DNA of 64,000 nucleotides from Nocardioides immobilis (GCF_003515065.1 NZ_QXGH01000024.1:62001-126000); one strand, 5' to 3'. Positions 50,475 to 59,302 are shown, counted from the first letter of the stretch. Program-made: numbers and translations. Notes: generated by a model not told the origin, from the letters alone.

Positions 50475-51306
50475 GGTCGTCCGGGTCGGGTCCGTAACGG
50501 GTCTCAGTGCCGAGCGAGCACATCTCTTCGCAGGCGGCTGGTGTCAGGCGGATTTCCGTGGCCGCGAAGTTTTCGCGCATCCGCTCTCGGTGCGCCGACT
50601 TGGGGATCACCATTGTGCCGAGTCCCAAGTGCCAGGCAAGGACCGCCTGCGCCGGAGTACAGCCATGGCGGCGCGCGATGGCGACAACCTTCGGATCGTG
50701 CAGCAACTCTCGCCCACGGCCGATCGGCGACCAGGCTTCCGTTGCTACCCCTAGGGTTGCGTGCCAAGCGCGCAACTCGGATTGGAGTAGGTAGGGGTGG
50801 AGTTCCACCTGGTTGACGGCGGGAACTACCGCCGCCGCTGCGCAAAGGCGGCTCAGCATCGCGCAAGTGAAGTTGGAGACGCCGATTGAACGGACGAGAC
50901 CGATTGACTGCAGGTACTCAAGCGCCGACCACGTCTCTAGATACCTGTCGAGCCGCGGTTGTGGCCAATGGATCAGCACCATGTTGAGCGAGGTCCGGTC
51001 GAGCCGGGTCAGGCTCTTCTCCACCGCCACGATGGCCTCGCGGAAGCCGTGGCTTTCGTTCGGCACTTTGGTCGTAATAAAGACGTCTGTTTTCGAAGCC
51101 GCACGCAGCGCCAGTCCTAGCTGGCGCTCGTTGCCGTAATAGGGCGCCGTATCAAATCTCCGGTATCCCAACTCCAGAGCGTCGTCGACGACGCGCTCGG
51201 TGTCGCCCGGGAGGACTCGGTACAGGCCAAGTCCGAGTTGCGGCGCGCTCGCGCCATCGCAAAACTCGACCCGCGGTTCTGCCAGACTCTCTAACCCGTT
51301 CGCCAT
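50467..51306 (-). CDS. Aldo/keto reductase
   Basis: 279 residues. Tetrad: RRFDTAPYYGNE (Asp, Tyr), VFITTKVPNE (Lys), MVLIHWPQPR (His); cofactor-end KSAHRERMRENF. Typical AKR5-like 2,5-diketogluconate-reductase length. ATG at 51306. First gene of the operon with the histidine phosphatase and SIR2-like protein. Confidence 0.9.
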   Translation of the reverse strand: MANGLESLAEPRVEFCDGASAPQLGLGLYRVLPGDTERVVDDALELGYRRFDTAPYYGNERQLGLALRAASKTDVFITTKVPNESHGFREAIVAVEKSLTRLDRTSLNMVLIHWPQPRLDRYLETWSALEYLQSIGLVRSIGVSNFTCAMLSRLCAAAAVVPAVNQVELHPYLLQSELRAWHATLGVATEAWSPIGRGRELLHDPKVVAIARRHGCTPAQAVLAWHLGLGTMVIPKSAHRERMRENFAATEIRLTPAACEEMCSLGTETRYGPDPDDHG

Positions 51307-51667
51307 GCATGCCCTCCAGCTGGTTGCTGGTCAGTGTCCGGCCGCTACACAAGTCAACCAGGCACGTCACCTGATACGCGGGTCGTCGCGCGCCCACGAC
51401 ATCGACCACCGCAATATTGGCAGAGGTCGTACGGTCGTGCGGTCGAGGCCAGACTTTTCTTCTCTACGCCGGTTGTTGTCGATGTGCGCGAGCGCCGCTC
51501 CTAGAAGACGGCCAGGCGCATCCCAATCCGTTCGGCGGCACCTTTAGGAGACGTCTGTTGGCAAGTGTTTCAGGAGATCGGCGAGACGCCGAAAGTGCCA
51601 CTCTGTCCAGTTCGGATGTCCACTCGATCGGCCTCATGCGCGAGGTCCCGATCCCGAGGAGTGGGAG
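51307..51667. other. Gap without recognisable gene
   Basis: Open frames here have weak codon bias and no family resemblance. Holds the promoter of the minus-strand aldo/keto reductase operon and, at its end, GAGGAGTGGGAG before the broken excisionase gene. Confidence 0.4.
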
Positions 51668-51889
51668 ATGGAGATGGTTCTGCTGAAGATCCCCGAGGTG
51701 ATGGAGCGGCTGGCCGTCGGCCAGACCAGGTGTATGAGCTGATGTCCAGCGGCGAGCTGAGGTCCGTGAAGGTCGGCAGGTCGCGGGGTGCCGCGCAACG
51801 ACCTCGCGCGGTTCATGGCCGAGCTTGACGACAGCCGACCCAACCTTCGCTCGCACGCGCCGAGCCGATTCAGAGCCGACGCTTCGTAG
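51668..51889 (+). pseudogene. Excisionase (MerR-like HTH) gene with two frameshifts
   Basis: Frame 1 from ATG 51668 reads MVLLKIPEVMERLAVG; frame 2 continues QVYELMSSGELRSVKVGRSR; frame 3 ends VPRNDLARFMAELDDSRPN with a TAG at 51887-51889. Joined, this is a typical 65-70 residue HTH_17 excisionase of actinobacterial integrative elements. Its partner integrase is gone. It marks the decayed integrase-end of the element occupying the DNA to the left. Confidence 0.75.
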
Positions 51890-52540
51890 CACCTTCTCCA
51901 CAGGCACGCCGCCGCTGTTAGCGGTGGTCACGCCGCAAAGTCCACGCTGGATTGCGTGTCCATTCGCGCACGCGCGTGTGCTTGAGATGGAGGAACGGGA
52001 GAGGCGATAGGTCGAGGTGTGGTCGAAGTGGCTCAAGGTTCGTGTTGGTCTAGGCATCGGAATCGGGCGTATCGTCGAGCACTCAGCATCACCATGCGCC
52101 GACTCGGAGGAGCCTGGAATGTTGCGATCTCGGGTGGCGCTCGCGTCATTCCTGGTGGCTGCTTGCGCTGCTTGCAGCGGCCTGAACCCGCCGCGTCTCG
52201 AGCCAGTTAGGCTCCGGCTCCATGAGCATGCCGCCTCCGCCTCCGGCTCCGCCCACGGGTAGTTCGCTGCCTCCGCCTCCTCCCGCACGTGTTCCGCGTC
52301 CAGCTCGCGTAGCGTCCCGAGCATCGGCTCAATGAAGGTTCCGAATGCCGGGGAAGTACCAACCACTGGCAGCGCACCTGAGCGCACGTCCGGAGAGCAG
52401 GTCACCACAGACCTGACCGTTAGCATGTGGCCCGGCTGGTCGGAGGGTTGCCGCCGTCGGCGCGCATGCCTCGGCAGTCGTGGGCGAACAACTCCCTCAC
52501 AGCCAGGCGCTGGCGTGGCGCGACGCCGCAAGTGCAGATC
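51890..52540. other. Decayed DNA where an integrase would be expected
   Basis: No intact gene. A minus-strand stretch near 52220-52340 reads FIEPMLGTLRELDAEHVREE and looks like a coding fragment of unknown origin. The order broken excisionase, gap, hairpin, att suggests the integrase was deleted here. Confidence 0.4.
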
Positions 52541-52566
52541 AGGAGCGGCCAGACCTGGCCGCTCCT
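52541..52566 (+). terminator. Hairpin identical to that at 4154-4179
   Basis: AGGAGCGGCCAG / CTGGCCGCTCCT then TTGTT. 65 bases left of the att core. Probably the former integrase terminator of the element to the left. Confidence 0.7.
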
Positions 52567-52631
52567 TGTTCCTCGTATGTTCCCCGTCTGAGATCTGGTT
52601 TCGAGAAAACCGCCTTTGACCTGCGGAAACG

Positions 52632-52659
52632 TGGTGGGCGATACTGGGTTTGAACCAGT
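52632..52659. repeat. Left attachment site (28-bp direct repeat of tRNA-Val 3' end)
   Basis: All 28 bases equal 60704-60731, the CCA end, acceptor strand and T-arm of tRNA-Val. Begins TGGTGGGCGATACTGG and ends GAACCAGT. With the right copy it bounds the 8-kb element. Confidence 0.9.
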
Positions 52660-52686
52660 ATCCAGCAGATCTAGCGTCACTGGTCC

Positions 52687-52716
52687 TGACCTGCGGTTTC
52701 AGCGTCCTGACCTGCG
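52687..52716. repeat. Arm-type direct repeats beside the left att site
   Basis: TGACCTGCG at 52687-52695 and 52708-52716, both inside TCCTGACCTGCG, with a further copy at 52617-52625 just outside the left att and an inverted copy (CGCAGGTCA) at 60681-60689 next to the right att. The arrangement fits integrase/excisionase arm-binding sites. Confidence 0.55.
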
Positions 52717-52811
52717 AATACGCTGAACAGTAGCGCGGCAGCGAGCGGAAGTCTACGGAATCGGATAGCGTGTGTTCTGTCCACGATGAGTCCACGGACA
52801 GGGGTGCGAGC

Positions 52812-53945
52812 GTGGCGAGACCGAAGACCGGACGGCCCAAGAGCGGCACGGTCGAGACGCTGCCGTCGGGCAAGTACCGCGTCCGCTTCACCGGCCCGGA
52901 CGGCAAGCGGTACGCCGCCCCAATCACGTTCGAGGACGTCAAGGCCGCCCGGCTATGGCTCGACCGCGAGGTGAAGGGGATCGAGGACAACCCCGAGGCC
53001 TGGCGGCCACCGGGAAAGCGCGTTGCGTCGCTGACCTTCGGTGAGTACGCCGAGCGGTGGCTCGAGACCCGCAAGGTGAAGGGCAAGCCACTGGCCGCCC
53101 GCACGCGGGCGCACTACCGCGCCCTCCTCGACCAGCACATCCTCCCGACCTTCGGTGACGTGCCGCTGCGCTACATCACGCACGAGGCCGTTGACGACTG
53201 GTACGAGCGGACGGCCGTGAATGCTCCGACGCTCCAGGCGCACGCGTACTCGCTCCTGCGCACGATCCTCGGCACGGCCGTCGACCGCGGCATCCTGAAC
53301 ACTGCCAACCCGGCCAAGATCCGCGGGGGCGGCTCGACCAAGCGTGTGAAGAAGATCCGGCCGGCCTCGCTCTCCGAGCTCGAGACCGTCGTGAGCAACC
53401 TGCCCGAGCGCTATCGCCTCATGGCCCTTCTGGCGGCCTGGTGCGCCTTGCGGTTCGGTGAGTTGGCCGAGCTGCGCCGTGGCGACGTCGACACCAAGGG
53501 CGCCAGCCTGCGCATCCGTCGCGGGGTGGTCCGAGCGGCGGGGGAGACCATCGTCAAGGTGCCGAAGAGCGACGCCGGCAGCCGCGACGTCGCGATCCCG
53601 CCGCACCTGATGCCCCTGGTCCGCGAGCACCTCCTAGCGCACGCCGAGGCCGGCGCGGACGGACTGCTGTTCCCCGCCAAGGGTGGCGGTCAACTCGCTC
53701 CGTCGACGCTGTACCGGGTCTACTACCCGGCCCGAGAGGCCGCCGGACGTCCTGACCTGCGATGGCACGACCTGAGGCACACCGGGGCCACGCTGGCCGC
53801 GCAGACGGGTGCCACGCTCGCCGAGCTGATGGGACGCCTCGGACACTCGACGCCCAGCGCCGCGCTGCGATACCAGCACGCCGCGAAGGAGCGGGACGTC
53901 GAGATCGCGCGACGGCTGTCAGAGATAGCGGGAGCAGAGCAGTGA
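52812..53945 (+). CDS. int: Tyrosine recombinase (integrase)
   Basis: 377 residues from GTG at 52812. N-terminal Arm-type domain (SGKYRVRFTGPDGKRYAAP), SAM-like core-binding domain about 75-160, catalytic domain with Arg in WCALRFGELAEL, HDLRHTGATL (HxxR), LGHSTPSAALRYQH (His, then Tyr nucleophile). Phage-type integrase recombining attP with the tRNA-Val 3' end; it lies 152 bases from the left att. The next gene starts within its stop (GTGA). Confidence 0.95.
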   Translation: MARPKTGRPKSGTVETLPSGKYRVRFTGPDGKRYAAPITFEDVKAARLWLDREVKGIEDNPEAWRPPGKRVASLTFGEYAERWLETRKVKGKPLAARTRAHYRALLDQHILPTFGDVPLRYITHEAVDDWYERTAVNAPTLQAHAYSLLRTILGTAVDRGILNTANPAKIRGGGSTKRVKKIRPASLSELETVVSNLPERYRLMALLAAWCALRFGELAELRRGDVDTKGASLRIRRGVVRAAGETIVKVPKSDAGSRDVAIPPHLMPLVREHLLAHAEAGADGLLFPAKGGGQLAPSTLYRVYYPAREAAGRPDLRWHDLRHTGATLAAQTGATLAELMGRLGHSTPSAALRYQHAAKERDVEIARRLSEIAGAEQ

Positions 53946-54322
53946 TCGCCCTCCCCGAATGGGCAACCGTCGTTGACGGTCTCGACCCGGCGGGCGCCTG
54001 GTGCGCCATCGTCTGCACTGACCGCGGGCACCATGATCCCGAGGTGCTGGGCGTCGTGTTCGAGCACGTCGACGGGCGCGGTCGGCACTGGATTGGACCT
54101 CATATCCACCTGACCAAGCAGACAGATCACGACGGGAACCTGATTCCCGGTCGGGCCACTCTGCCGGGTTCGCTGCGCCGTCAGACCGCCACCCGAAGAA
54201 GCTCGGTGCTGTTCACGTGTCCGAGGTGTACCCGTAAGCCACGACGCCCGCGGGAATGGTGGGCGCGGCTCACCGAGGCGATGCCGCTTACGCGCGAATT
54301 CGATTCCTCTCAACTAGACTGA
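53942..54322 (+). CDS. Small Cys-containing protein of unknown function
   Basis: 126 residues from GTG at 53942 (GTGA overlap). ALPEWATVVDGLDPAGAW, a GRGRHWIGPHIHLTKQT segment and a late CPRCTRKPRRPREWW with one CxxC. No family recognised; similar small proteins follow integrases in actinobacterial elements. Possibly an accessory DNA-binding protein. Confidence 0.55.
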   Translation: MIALPEWATVVDGLDPAGAWCAIVCTDRGHHDPEVLGVVFEHVDGRGRHWIGPHIHLTKQTDHDGNLIPGRATLPGSLRRQTATRRSSVLFTCPRCTRKPRRPREWWARLTEAMPLTREFDSSQLD

Positions 54323-54391
54323 GTTCCGCATACCCGCTCGGTAGTCGCGTTCTGCGTCGGTGGGTCGTTTATTCGACCCATTGGAGCGAAC

Positions 54392-54595
54392 ATGACGACT
54401 ACCGTCGCCTCTCGCCGCTGGCTCAACCAGAAGGAAGCCGCCGAGTATCTCGGCGTCACCGATCGGTCAGTCCGCGCTTACATCGCCCGCGGCCACCTTC
54501 CCGCACGCCGCATCCGCGGCAGTCGCGCAATCCGAATCGACCGCGCCGACTTGGACAAGCTGTTGCGCCCGATCCCGTCCGCGAAGGTCGGGTGA
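54392..54595 (+). CDS. xis: Excisionase / AlpA-like HTH protein
   Basis: 67 residues. WLNQKEAAEYLGVTDRSVRA then IARGHLPARRI and SRAIRIDRADLDKLL is the HTH_17 (MerR-like, winged) excisionase pattern. It binds near att and directs excision with the integrase. ATG at 54392. Confidence 0.9.
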   Translation: MTTTVASRRWLNQKEAAEYLGVTDRSVRAYIARGHLPARRIRGSRAIRIDRADLDKLLRPIPSAKVG

Positions 54596-54774
54596 GGTCG
54601 TGCTCAACGAACGAGAAAGCCGCCCGACCCCGGCGAAGGTTCGGACGGCAAGCATCTCGGCTGGCGACCTCGATACGTCCATCGTAGACCCGCACTGCTG
54701 CGGATCTCTCGACCTGGCCGAGCGTGCCGACGCCGCCGACCTTGGGCTGACCTGCTCACCGACGTCGTGCTGCC

Positions 54775-54809
54775 GAGAAGACCTCGTCGTCGCGCGACGA
54801 GGTCTTCTC
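54775..54809 (+). terminator. Perfect 15-bp hairpin after the excisionase region
   Basis: GAGAAGACCTCGTCG and CGACGAGGTCTTCTC around the loop TCGCG. No T-run follows, but strength and place suggest a terminator or attenuator between the integration module and the replication module. Confidence 0.6.
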
Positions 54810-54832
54810 CGTGTCGTGGGCGGTGGTGACTC

Positions 54833-55087
54833 GTGAATGCTCGCGAGTACGTCGCCAACTTCACGCGCCGCATCCTCCAAGAGGCGCTCTCCTCCGCAAT
54901 GCCCGCACACTACGAGCGCCGTGCGGCCCAGTTCGAGGCCGTGGGTACGCCGCGCTGCTCCGAGGCCGCCCACGCCTGCCGCAACGCCGCCGAGTTCTGG
55001 CGGAGGTACGGGCATGAGCTGGTCGTCGACGAGCTGGACATGGTGCTGGCCGAACCGGAGTTCACCTCGCGGGGGTGGACAGCATGA
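54833..55087 (+). CDS. Small protein of unknown function
   Basis: 84 residues from GTG at 54833. Helical; AMPAHYERRAAQFEAV and HACRNAAEFWRRYG are its clearest segments. Overlaps the following ATG by 4 bases. Element-specific, no family recognised. Confidence 0.55.
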   Translation: MNAREYVANFTRRILQEALSSAMPAHYERRAAQFEAVGTPRCSEAAHACRNAAEFWRRYGHELVVDELDMVLAEPEFTSRGWTA

Positions 55088-55332
55088 CCGCGCTCGAGGT
55101 CAGGTTCACCGGCTCGCGCTGGGCCGTTTACGTTGCGGGTGGTGGCGCGTACCGGATGCTGCGGAACCTGCGCGATGGTAGGCCGCCGGAGTTCGACCGA
55201 CGCCGCCGCCGCTACGTGGTGACCGAGCGCGTAGCGCGCGACCTGCTCGCCGCTGCAGAGGCGGACGGGCGCCGCGTCGTGGTCACCGGGCAGTCAGAGA
55301 CGGACGCCGCATCGCAGGGCGTGCTGTGGTGA
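55084..55332 (+). CDS. Small basic protein of unknown function
   Basis: 82 residues from ATG at 55084 (ATGA overlap). Mixed beta/alpha with RRRRRYVVTERVARDLLAAA; may bind nucleic acid by charge. Its stop overlaps the GTG of the replication-type gene. Confidence 0.55.
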   Translation: MTALEVRFTGSRWAVYVAGGGAYRMLRNLRDGRPPEFDRRRRRYVVTERVARDLLAAAEADGRRVVVTGQSETDAASQGVLW

Positions 55333-55856
55333 CCCGCAGGAAGCGCACGGCCGAGGAGTGGCGCCGAGTCGTGTTCCGCACCCAGCTCGTATCGGCGCGG
55401 ACGAAGCTCTACCTCGTCTACCTGGCCGACTTCATGGACGCCGGCCGCAGAGTCAGCAGGGAGCGGCGACTGGTCGCCGCTGACCTCGGAGTCGGTGAGC
55501 GGACCGTCGACAGGATGACCAACGAGGCGCGAGACGGCGGATTCCTCTCGACAATCGTGCCCGGTCGGAAGGGCGTCACGGCTGTCTATCAGGGCCTGTT
55601 CCCGACGTCTCAGCGCGACAGCAGTTGTCGCGCTGAACTAGACGCCGATGACCTCTCTCAGCGCGACAGTTACGGGGGGCCTGAGATGTCCGAAACTGTC
55701 GCGCTGAAACCGCGTTCAGCGCGACAGCATGTTGGCGCACCAGTAGTAACCACTGACGCACCTTCAACGTGCCCGTATCACGCCGATGACGGACTGCCCT
55801 GCCCGACCGACTGCCGCGGCTACTCACCGAGCAGCAACGAGGAGGCGGCGTCGTGA
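55329..55856 (+). CDS. Winged-helix replication-initiator-like protein carrying iterons
   Basis: 175 residues from GTG at 55329 (GTG 55326 also possible). Residues 1-95 form a winged helix: ARTKLYLVYLADFMDAG, LVAADLGVGERTVDRMTNEA, GGFLSTIVPGRKG. The second half is low-complexity (SQRDSS, LSQRDS, ETVALK, SARQH) because its DNA contains five 12-bp iterons (55610-55727); it ends with TCPYHADD and CPTDCRGY. Lambda O and similar initiators also hold their origin inside the gene. Probably the element's replication initiator. Confidence 0.65.
   Translation: MTRRKRTAEEWRRVVFRTQLVSARTKLYLVYLADFMDAGRRVSRERRLVAADLGVGERTVDRMTNEARDGGFLSTIVPGRKGVTAVYQGLFPTSQRDSSCRAELDADDLSQRDSYGGPEMSETVALKPRSARQHVGAPVVTTDAPSTCPYHADDGLPCPTDCRGYSPSSNEEAAS
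55610..55727. repeat. Five alternating 12-bp iterons, probable replication origin
   Basis: TCAGCGCGACAG forward at 55610, 55658 and 55716; reverse CTGTCGCGCTGA at 55696 and, with one mismatch, TTGTCGCGCTGA at 55625. Orientation alternates. Lies inside the initiator-like gene. Confidence 0.8.
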
Positions 55857-56098
55857 TCGCGCCTGTCATCGACCTCACGGCCCGCATCGCCGAAGCCAAG
55901 GCACCGTGCCCGTGTCCCGCCGACCGTCTCTCTCGGCTATCGGTCCAGATCCGCGCACACCTCGCGGTCACACGGGGCGAGCTGCTCGTCCCTGCCGCTG
56001 ACACCGAGCAGACGTTGAGCGACGTGCTCGCCGTCGTCCTCGAGATCCTCGACAACTACCCGCCGCACCAGCGACCAGGAGAGGGAGTGAACGGCTGA
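55853..56098 (+). CDS. Small helical protein
   Basis: 81 residues, GTG start overlapping the previous stop (GTGA). IDLTARIAEAKAPCPCPADR and a long C-terminal helix with VLAVVLEILDNYPP. No family recognised. Confidence 0.5.
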   Translation: MIAPVIDLTARIAEAKAPCPCPADRLSRLSVQIRAHLAVTRGELLVPAADTEQTLSDVLAVVLEILDNYPPHQRPGEGVNG

Positions 56099-56403
56099 TG
56101 CCTCGCCGCAATCGTCGACCTCAACGACCGATCCACCGCCGACGACAGCCCGACGCCGAGCCCGTGCCCGACCTCACGCCGAGCCAGGTCGTCTGGCAGC
56201 TGGTGCGTGAGCGGAAGGTGAGCCCGGCCGCGCTCGGGCCGATCGCTAATCCGCAGATGGCAGGGAAGGTCCGCGAGTTGCTCGAGGACCCGGGGGGTGG
56301 GGTCGACATCGCGGAATCCGAAGCGCCTTTCCGCCCCGGCATGGAAACGGCGTCTCTCTCCGGCATTTTTTCTTCGCCGAGCGAGGTCGGGGGTGCCAGA
56401 TGA
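56098..56403 (+). CDS. Small basic protein before the HNH gene
   Basis: 101 residues, ATG overlapping the previous stop (TGATG). Arg-rich N-terminus (MPRRNRRPQRPIHRRRQPD), then PSQVVWQLVRERKVSPAALG. It could be a small DNA-binding or packaging-related protein; not a recognisable terminase small subunit. Confidence 0.5.
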   Translation: MPRRNRRPQRPIHRRRQPDAEPVPDLTPSQVVWQLVRERKVSPAALGPIANPQMAGKVRELLEDPGGGVDIAESEAPFRPGMETASLSGIFSSPSEVGGAR

Positions 56404-56759
56404 CCTGCACCAGGTGCGGGCGGCCTTTCACCCCTCCGCAGAGGCGCACGGGGCGGCCGCGGACCCGCTGCGATGCCTGTCGGAGCAACCAGGACCGAAA
56501 CGACGGTGTGCGTTGGCGCGAGCTGCGCCGCCAAGTACTCACAGAGGAGCCGGTCTGCATGGTGGCTGGCTGTGGTCGTCGATCGACGCAGGTTGACCAC
56601 ATCATCCCGCTGAAGGTGCGGCCCGACCTCGGACTCGTGCGGGCCAACCTGCGGGGGATCTGCGGCACATGCAACGCCCGGAAGGGCGCTCGGATGACCG
56701 CGCCGCCGCCTATCCCGCCGCCGCCGACGACGCAGCCGCGCCGGCCGTGGGTGCTCTGA
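56400..56759 (+). CDS. HNH endonuclease
   Basis: 119 residues, ATG overlapping the previous stop (ATGA). Zinc ligands CTRCGRPF, CDAC and CMVAGCG, then QVDHIIPLKV (HNH core), LRGICGTCNARKG. HNH nucleases beside capsid/terminase genes assist DNA packaging in many actinophages. No terminase follows here. Confidence 0.9.
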   Translation: MTCTRCGRPFTPPQRRTGRPRTRCDACRSNQDRNDGVRWRELRRQVLTEEPVCMVAGCGRRSTQVDHIIPLKVRPDLGLVRANLRGICGTCNARKGARMTAPPPIPPPPTTQPRRPWVL

Positions 56760-56853
56760 CGGCTCCGTGTGTGAAAGCGAATCCACGGCAAGGGTGGATT
56801 CCCCATTTCGCCCCTTCGCGACCGACCTACCCCCCCTACCTATAGGAGCACCG

Positions 56854-57093
56854 ATGACCGACAACCTGACCATTGCCGACCTCCAGGCCCTCGCTTGCGA
56901 GGACTGCCCGGCTGACGTAAGCATCCAGGTCGGCGAGGGCTTCGCCGGCTCCGTGTTGACCGTGTTCGTGGTGCACGCCATCACCTGTCCGTGGGCGGCG
57001 CGGTGCGTCCCTCACGGCGGCGTGACGCTGATGCGTGGGTCACAGCTCCTGCGGCACGTCGTGGCCGACGTGGCGAGTGAGCCTCCGTGCTGA
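56854..57093 (+). CDS. Small Cys-containing protein
   Basis: 79 residues from ATG at 56854 with AGGAG upstream. ALACEDCPADVSIQV, VVHAITCPWAARCVPHGG; four or five Cys may bind zinc. No family recognised. Confidence 0.55.
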   Translation: MTDNLTIADLQALACEDCPADVSIQVGEGFAGSVLTVFVVHAITCPWAARCVPHGGVTLMRGSQLLRHVVADVASEPPC

Positions 57094-57310
57094 TGTCGCC
57101 GCGGCGTGAGACAATTCCTGTGTCGGTCTGGCCCGGTGGGTGGCCGACGAATCGGAACCGCAAGAACGCAGGTCTCCCTGACTGGCCCGGTGGGCGTCAG
57201 GCACAGCAGACCTTCGCCCCTGGTAGGTGGCGGCGCGTGGAGCGGCCGAGTCATCGAACCCACCCATGCCTGCGCTCGCTCGCGGCATTCCAGATCGGAC
57301 ACACACACCC

Positions 57311-58729
57311 ATGACCACCATGACCTTGGGCCAAGTCTCGGCCCGCATGATCGAGCTCGGCGACGAGATGGAGAAGCTCGACAACATCCGCCAGGAACAC
57401 GGCAGCCTCACGCGCGAGAAGCAGGCGCGTCTCGATGGGCTGCTCGCCGAGTTCAAGGACCTGCAGGACCGCTATCACGAGAAGCGCTCTGCCGAGCTCG
57501 CCGAGCTCCGCGACATCGCCAACGGCAAGGACGGCGGCATGGTCGTGCCCGGCGTCCCGGGCCGCGATGATGACCCGTTCGCCCAGGCTCCGACCCGCGC
57601 CCGTCGCATCATCGACCAGGCGCACCGCTCCGGTGCCCTGGCCGACCACGCCGCCGAGACGGTCGAGCGGATGGTGACCGGCGGCAGCGACTTCGAGCGC
57701 TCCGCGGCCTCGCGCTGGGTGGAGGTCACCGGAGACCCGGCCTACCTCCGCGCGTTCGCCCACCTGCTCACCGACCCGACCCGGGGCCACCTGATGTGGA
57801 ACGAGCAGGAGCGCGAGGCCTTCCAGCGCGTCGAGCGCTACCGCTCGGAGTCGCGAGCCATGTCGCTGACCGACGCGAACGGCGGCTACATGGTGCCGAT
57901 GACCCTCGACCCGGCCATCAACCTGACCTCGGCGGGATCGACCAACCCACTGCGCCAGGTCGCGCGTGTGGTGCAGACCGCCACCGAGTCCTGGACCGGG
58001 ATCACGTCGGCCGGCGCCACCGCGGAGTGGAAGGCCGAGGCCGCCGAGGCCGCCGACGCCGCGCCGACCGTGGACGACCAGCCGATTCCGGTGCACTTCG
58101 GTGACGTGTTCGTCCCGTACTCCTACGAGGTGGGCATGGACGCGGCGAACTTCTCCGCGGAGCTGGGCAAGGTGCTCGCAGACGCCGCGGACCAGCTGAT
58201 GAACACCGCCTACACCACGGGCTCCGGCACGGGGCAGCCGAAGGGGTTCGTGACCGCGCTCGCGGGCACCGCCTCGGAGATCAACGCCGCAGCGGACGAC
58301 ACCTTCGCAGCGGGCGACGTCTACAACCTGCAGAACCAGCTCCCGGCCCGGTTCCAGCCAAACGCGACCTGGCAGGCGGCGCTGCCGATCCTGAACCTGA
58401 TCCGGCAGTTCGAGACCACGGCCGGCGCCCTGAAGTTCCCCGAGCTCGCCAACGGACAGCTTCTCGGCCGTGCGATCAACGAGAACTCGAACATGGACAG
58501 CACGGTCACCACGACCGGCGCCGTTTCCAACTTCGTGCTCGCGTATGGCGACTGGAAGCAGTTTGTCATCGTGGATCGAATTGGAACCACGCTTGAACTT
58601 CTGCCGAACCTTGTCGGCACCAACCGCCGTCCGACCGCCCAGCGTGGCGCGTTCCTGTGGTTCCGAACGGGCAGCGACGTCCTCGTGACCAACGCTTTTA
58701 GGCTCCTCGACGTCGCAAGCGCGGCCTGA
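57311..58729 (+). CDS. HK97-type phage major capsid protein
   Basis: 472 residues from ATG at 57311. Residues 1-~75 are a coiled-coil delta (scaffold) segment; the shell domain starts near 186 with SLTDANGGYMVPMTLDPAIN and continues GSTNPLRQVARVV, ESWTGITSAGATAEWKAEA, GVFVPYS-like GDVFVPYSYEVG, GSGTGQPKGFVTAL and FVIVDRIGTTLELLPNLVG. Complete and well conserved. No maturation protease, portal or terminase gene is nearby, so particles would need helper-phage parts. Confidence 0.95.
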   Translation: MTTMTLGQVSARMIELGDEMEKLDNIRQEHGSLTREKQARLDGLLAEFKDLQDRYHEKRSAELAELRDIANGKDGGMVVPGVPGRDDDPFAQAPTRARRIIDQAHRSGALADHAAETVERMVTGGSDFERSAASRWVEVTGDPAYLRAFAHLLTDPTRGHLMWNEQEREAFQRVERYRSESRAMSLTDANGGYMVPMTLDPAINLTSAGSTNPLRQVARVVQTATESWTGITSAGATAEWKAEAAEAADAAPTVDDQPIPVHFGDVFVPYSYEVGMDAANFSAELGKVLADAADQLMNTAYTTGSGTGQPKGFVTALAGTASEINAAADDTFAAGDVYNLQNQLPARFQPNATWQAALPILNLIRQFETTAGALKFPELANGQLLGRAINENSNMDSTVTTTGAVSNFVLAYGDWKQFVIVDRIGTTLELLPNLVGTNRRPTAQRGAFLWFRTGSDVLVTNAFRLLDVASAA

Positions 58730-58898
58730 GATCAACCTGCCGGCCTAGTCATCCGGCGGGGCGCCGCCCGAGGGTGCGGCGCATCCCGCGGGCCGCCCCG
58801 TGCCACTCGCCCGGGGCGGCCCGCCACCCCCAACGGCGCGATGGCTCGCGTGCTCAGCCCCGCCGCAGTCGGTGCCTGGTGCCGTTTGCTCTAGTACG

Positions 58899-59288
58899 GT
58901 GGCGCAAGTGATCCGTGGCACCTCGAACGCAGTGGTCATTCGCGGTGGTATTAGCCGAACGGCGGAGATGGTGCAGCGCCAGTTGCTCGACGCAATAGAG
59001 GACGGGTACGGGCCTGTTCTATCGGTGTTCTTGGACGATCCCCGCCGCGACGAGACTGTCGAACAAGTCATCCTCCGGGTGTGCCGCGGCGCCGGCATAC
59101 TGAACGGGAAGATCCAGATCTCGTCGGTCGGCACACTCGTCGAGGCGGGGTTCGAGTTGGTCCATGATGACTCTGACGGCATGCACGAGACGCACCATGA
59201 TGTGGTCTTCCCGAACACCACCGACATACAATGGTGCCAAGCGTTCGTGGACAGTTTCAGCGAACCGCGCCCGAACCCGGCCAAGTGA
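58899..59288 (+). CDS. Unknown cargo protein 1
   Basis: 129 residues from GTG 58899 (58908 also possible). FLDDPRRDETVEQVILRVCR then GAGILNGKIQISSVGTLVEA; no recognised domain. Less GC-biased third positions than the capsid gene suggest separate acquisition. Located after the capsid gene where satellites often carry cargo. Confidence 0.5.
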   Translation: MAQVIRGTSNAVVIRGGISRTAEMVQRQLLDAIEDGYGPVLSVFLDDPRRDETVEQVILRVCRGAGILNGKIQISSVGTLVEAGFELVHDDSDGMHETHHDVVFPNTTDIQWCQAFVDSFSEPRPNPAK

Positions 59289-59302
59289 GGTGTGATGTAG
59301 CG

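Noticed and set aside
51464..53104. 546-codon minus-strand open frame
   Set aside because: Spans a pseudogene, the att site and the start of the integrase; only short parts look coding, so it is not one gene.
53753..53761. Further TGACCTGCG copy inside the integrase gene as an arm site
   Set aside because: It encodes part of the conserved stretch just before the HxxR motif, so the match is likely coding coincidence.
54600..54836. 79-codon plus-strand frame after the excisionase
   Set aside because: Contains the perfect 15-bp hairpin at 54775-54809 and has no coherent protein character.
55610..55727. CRISPR-like repeats
   Set aside because: Repeats alternate in orientation, are 12 bp and lie in a coding frame; no spacer structure or cas genes. 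No CRISPR array seen anywhere in the window.
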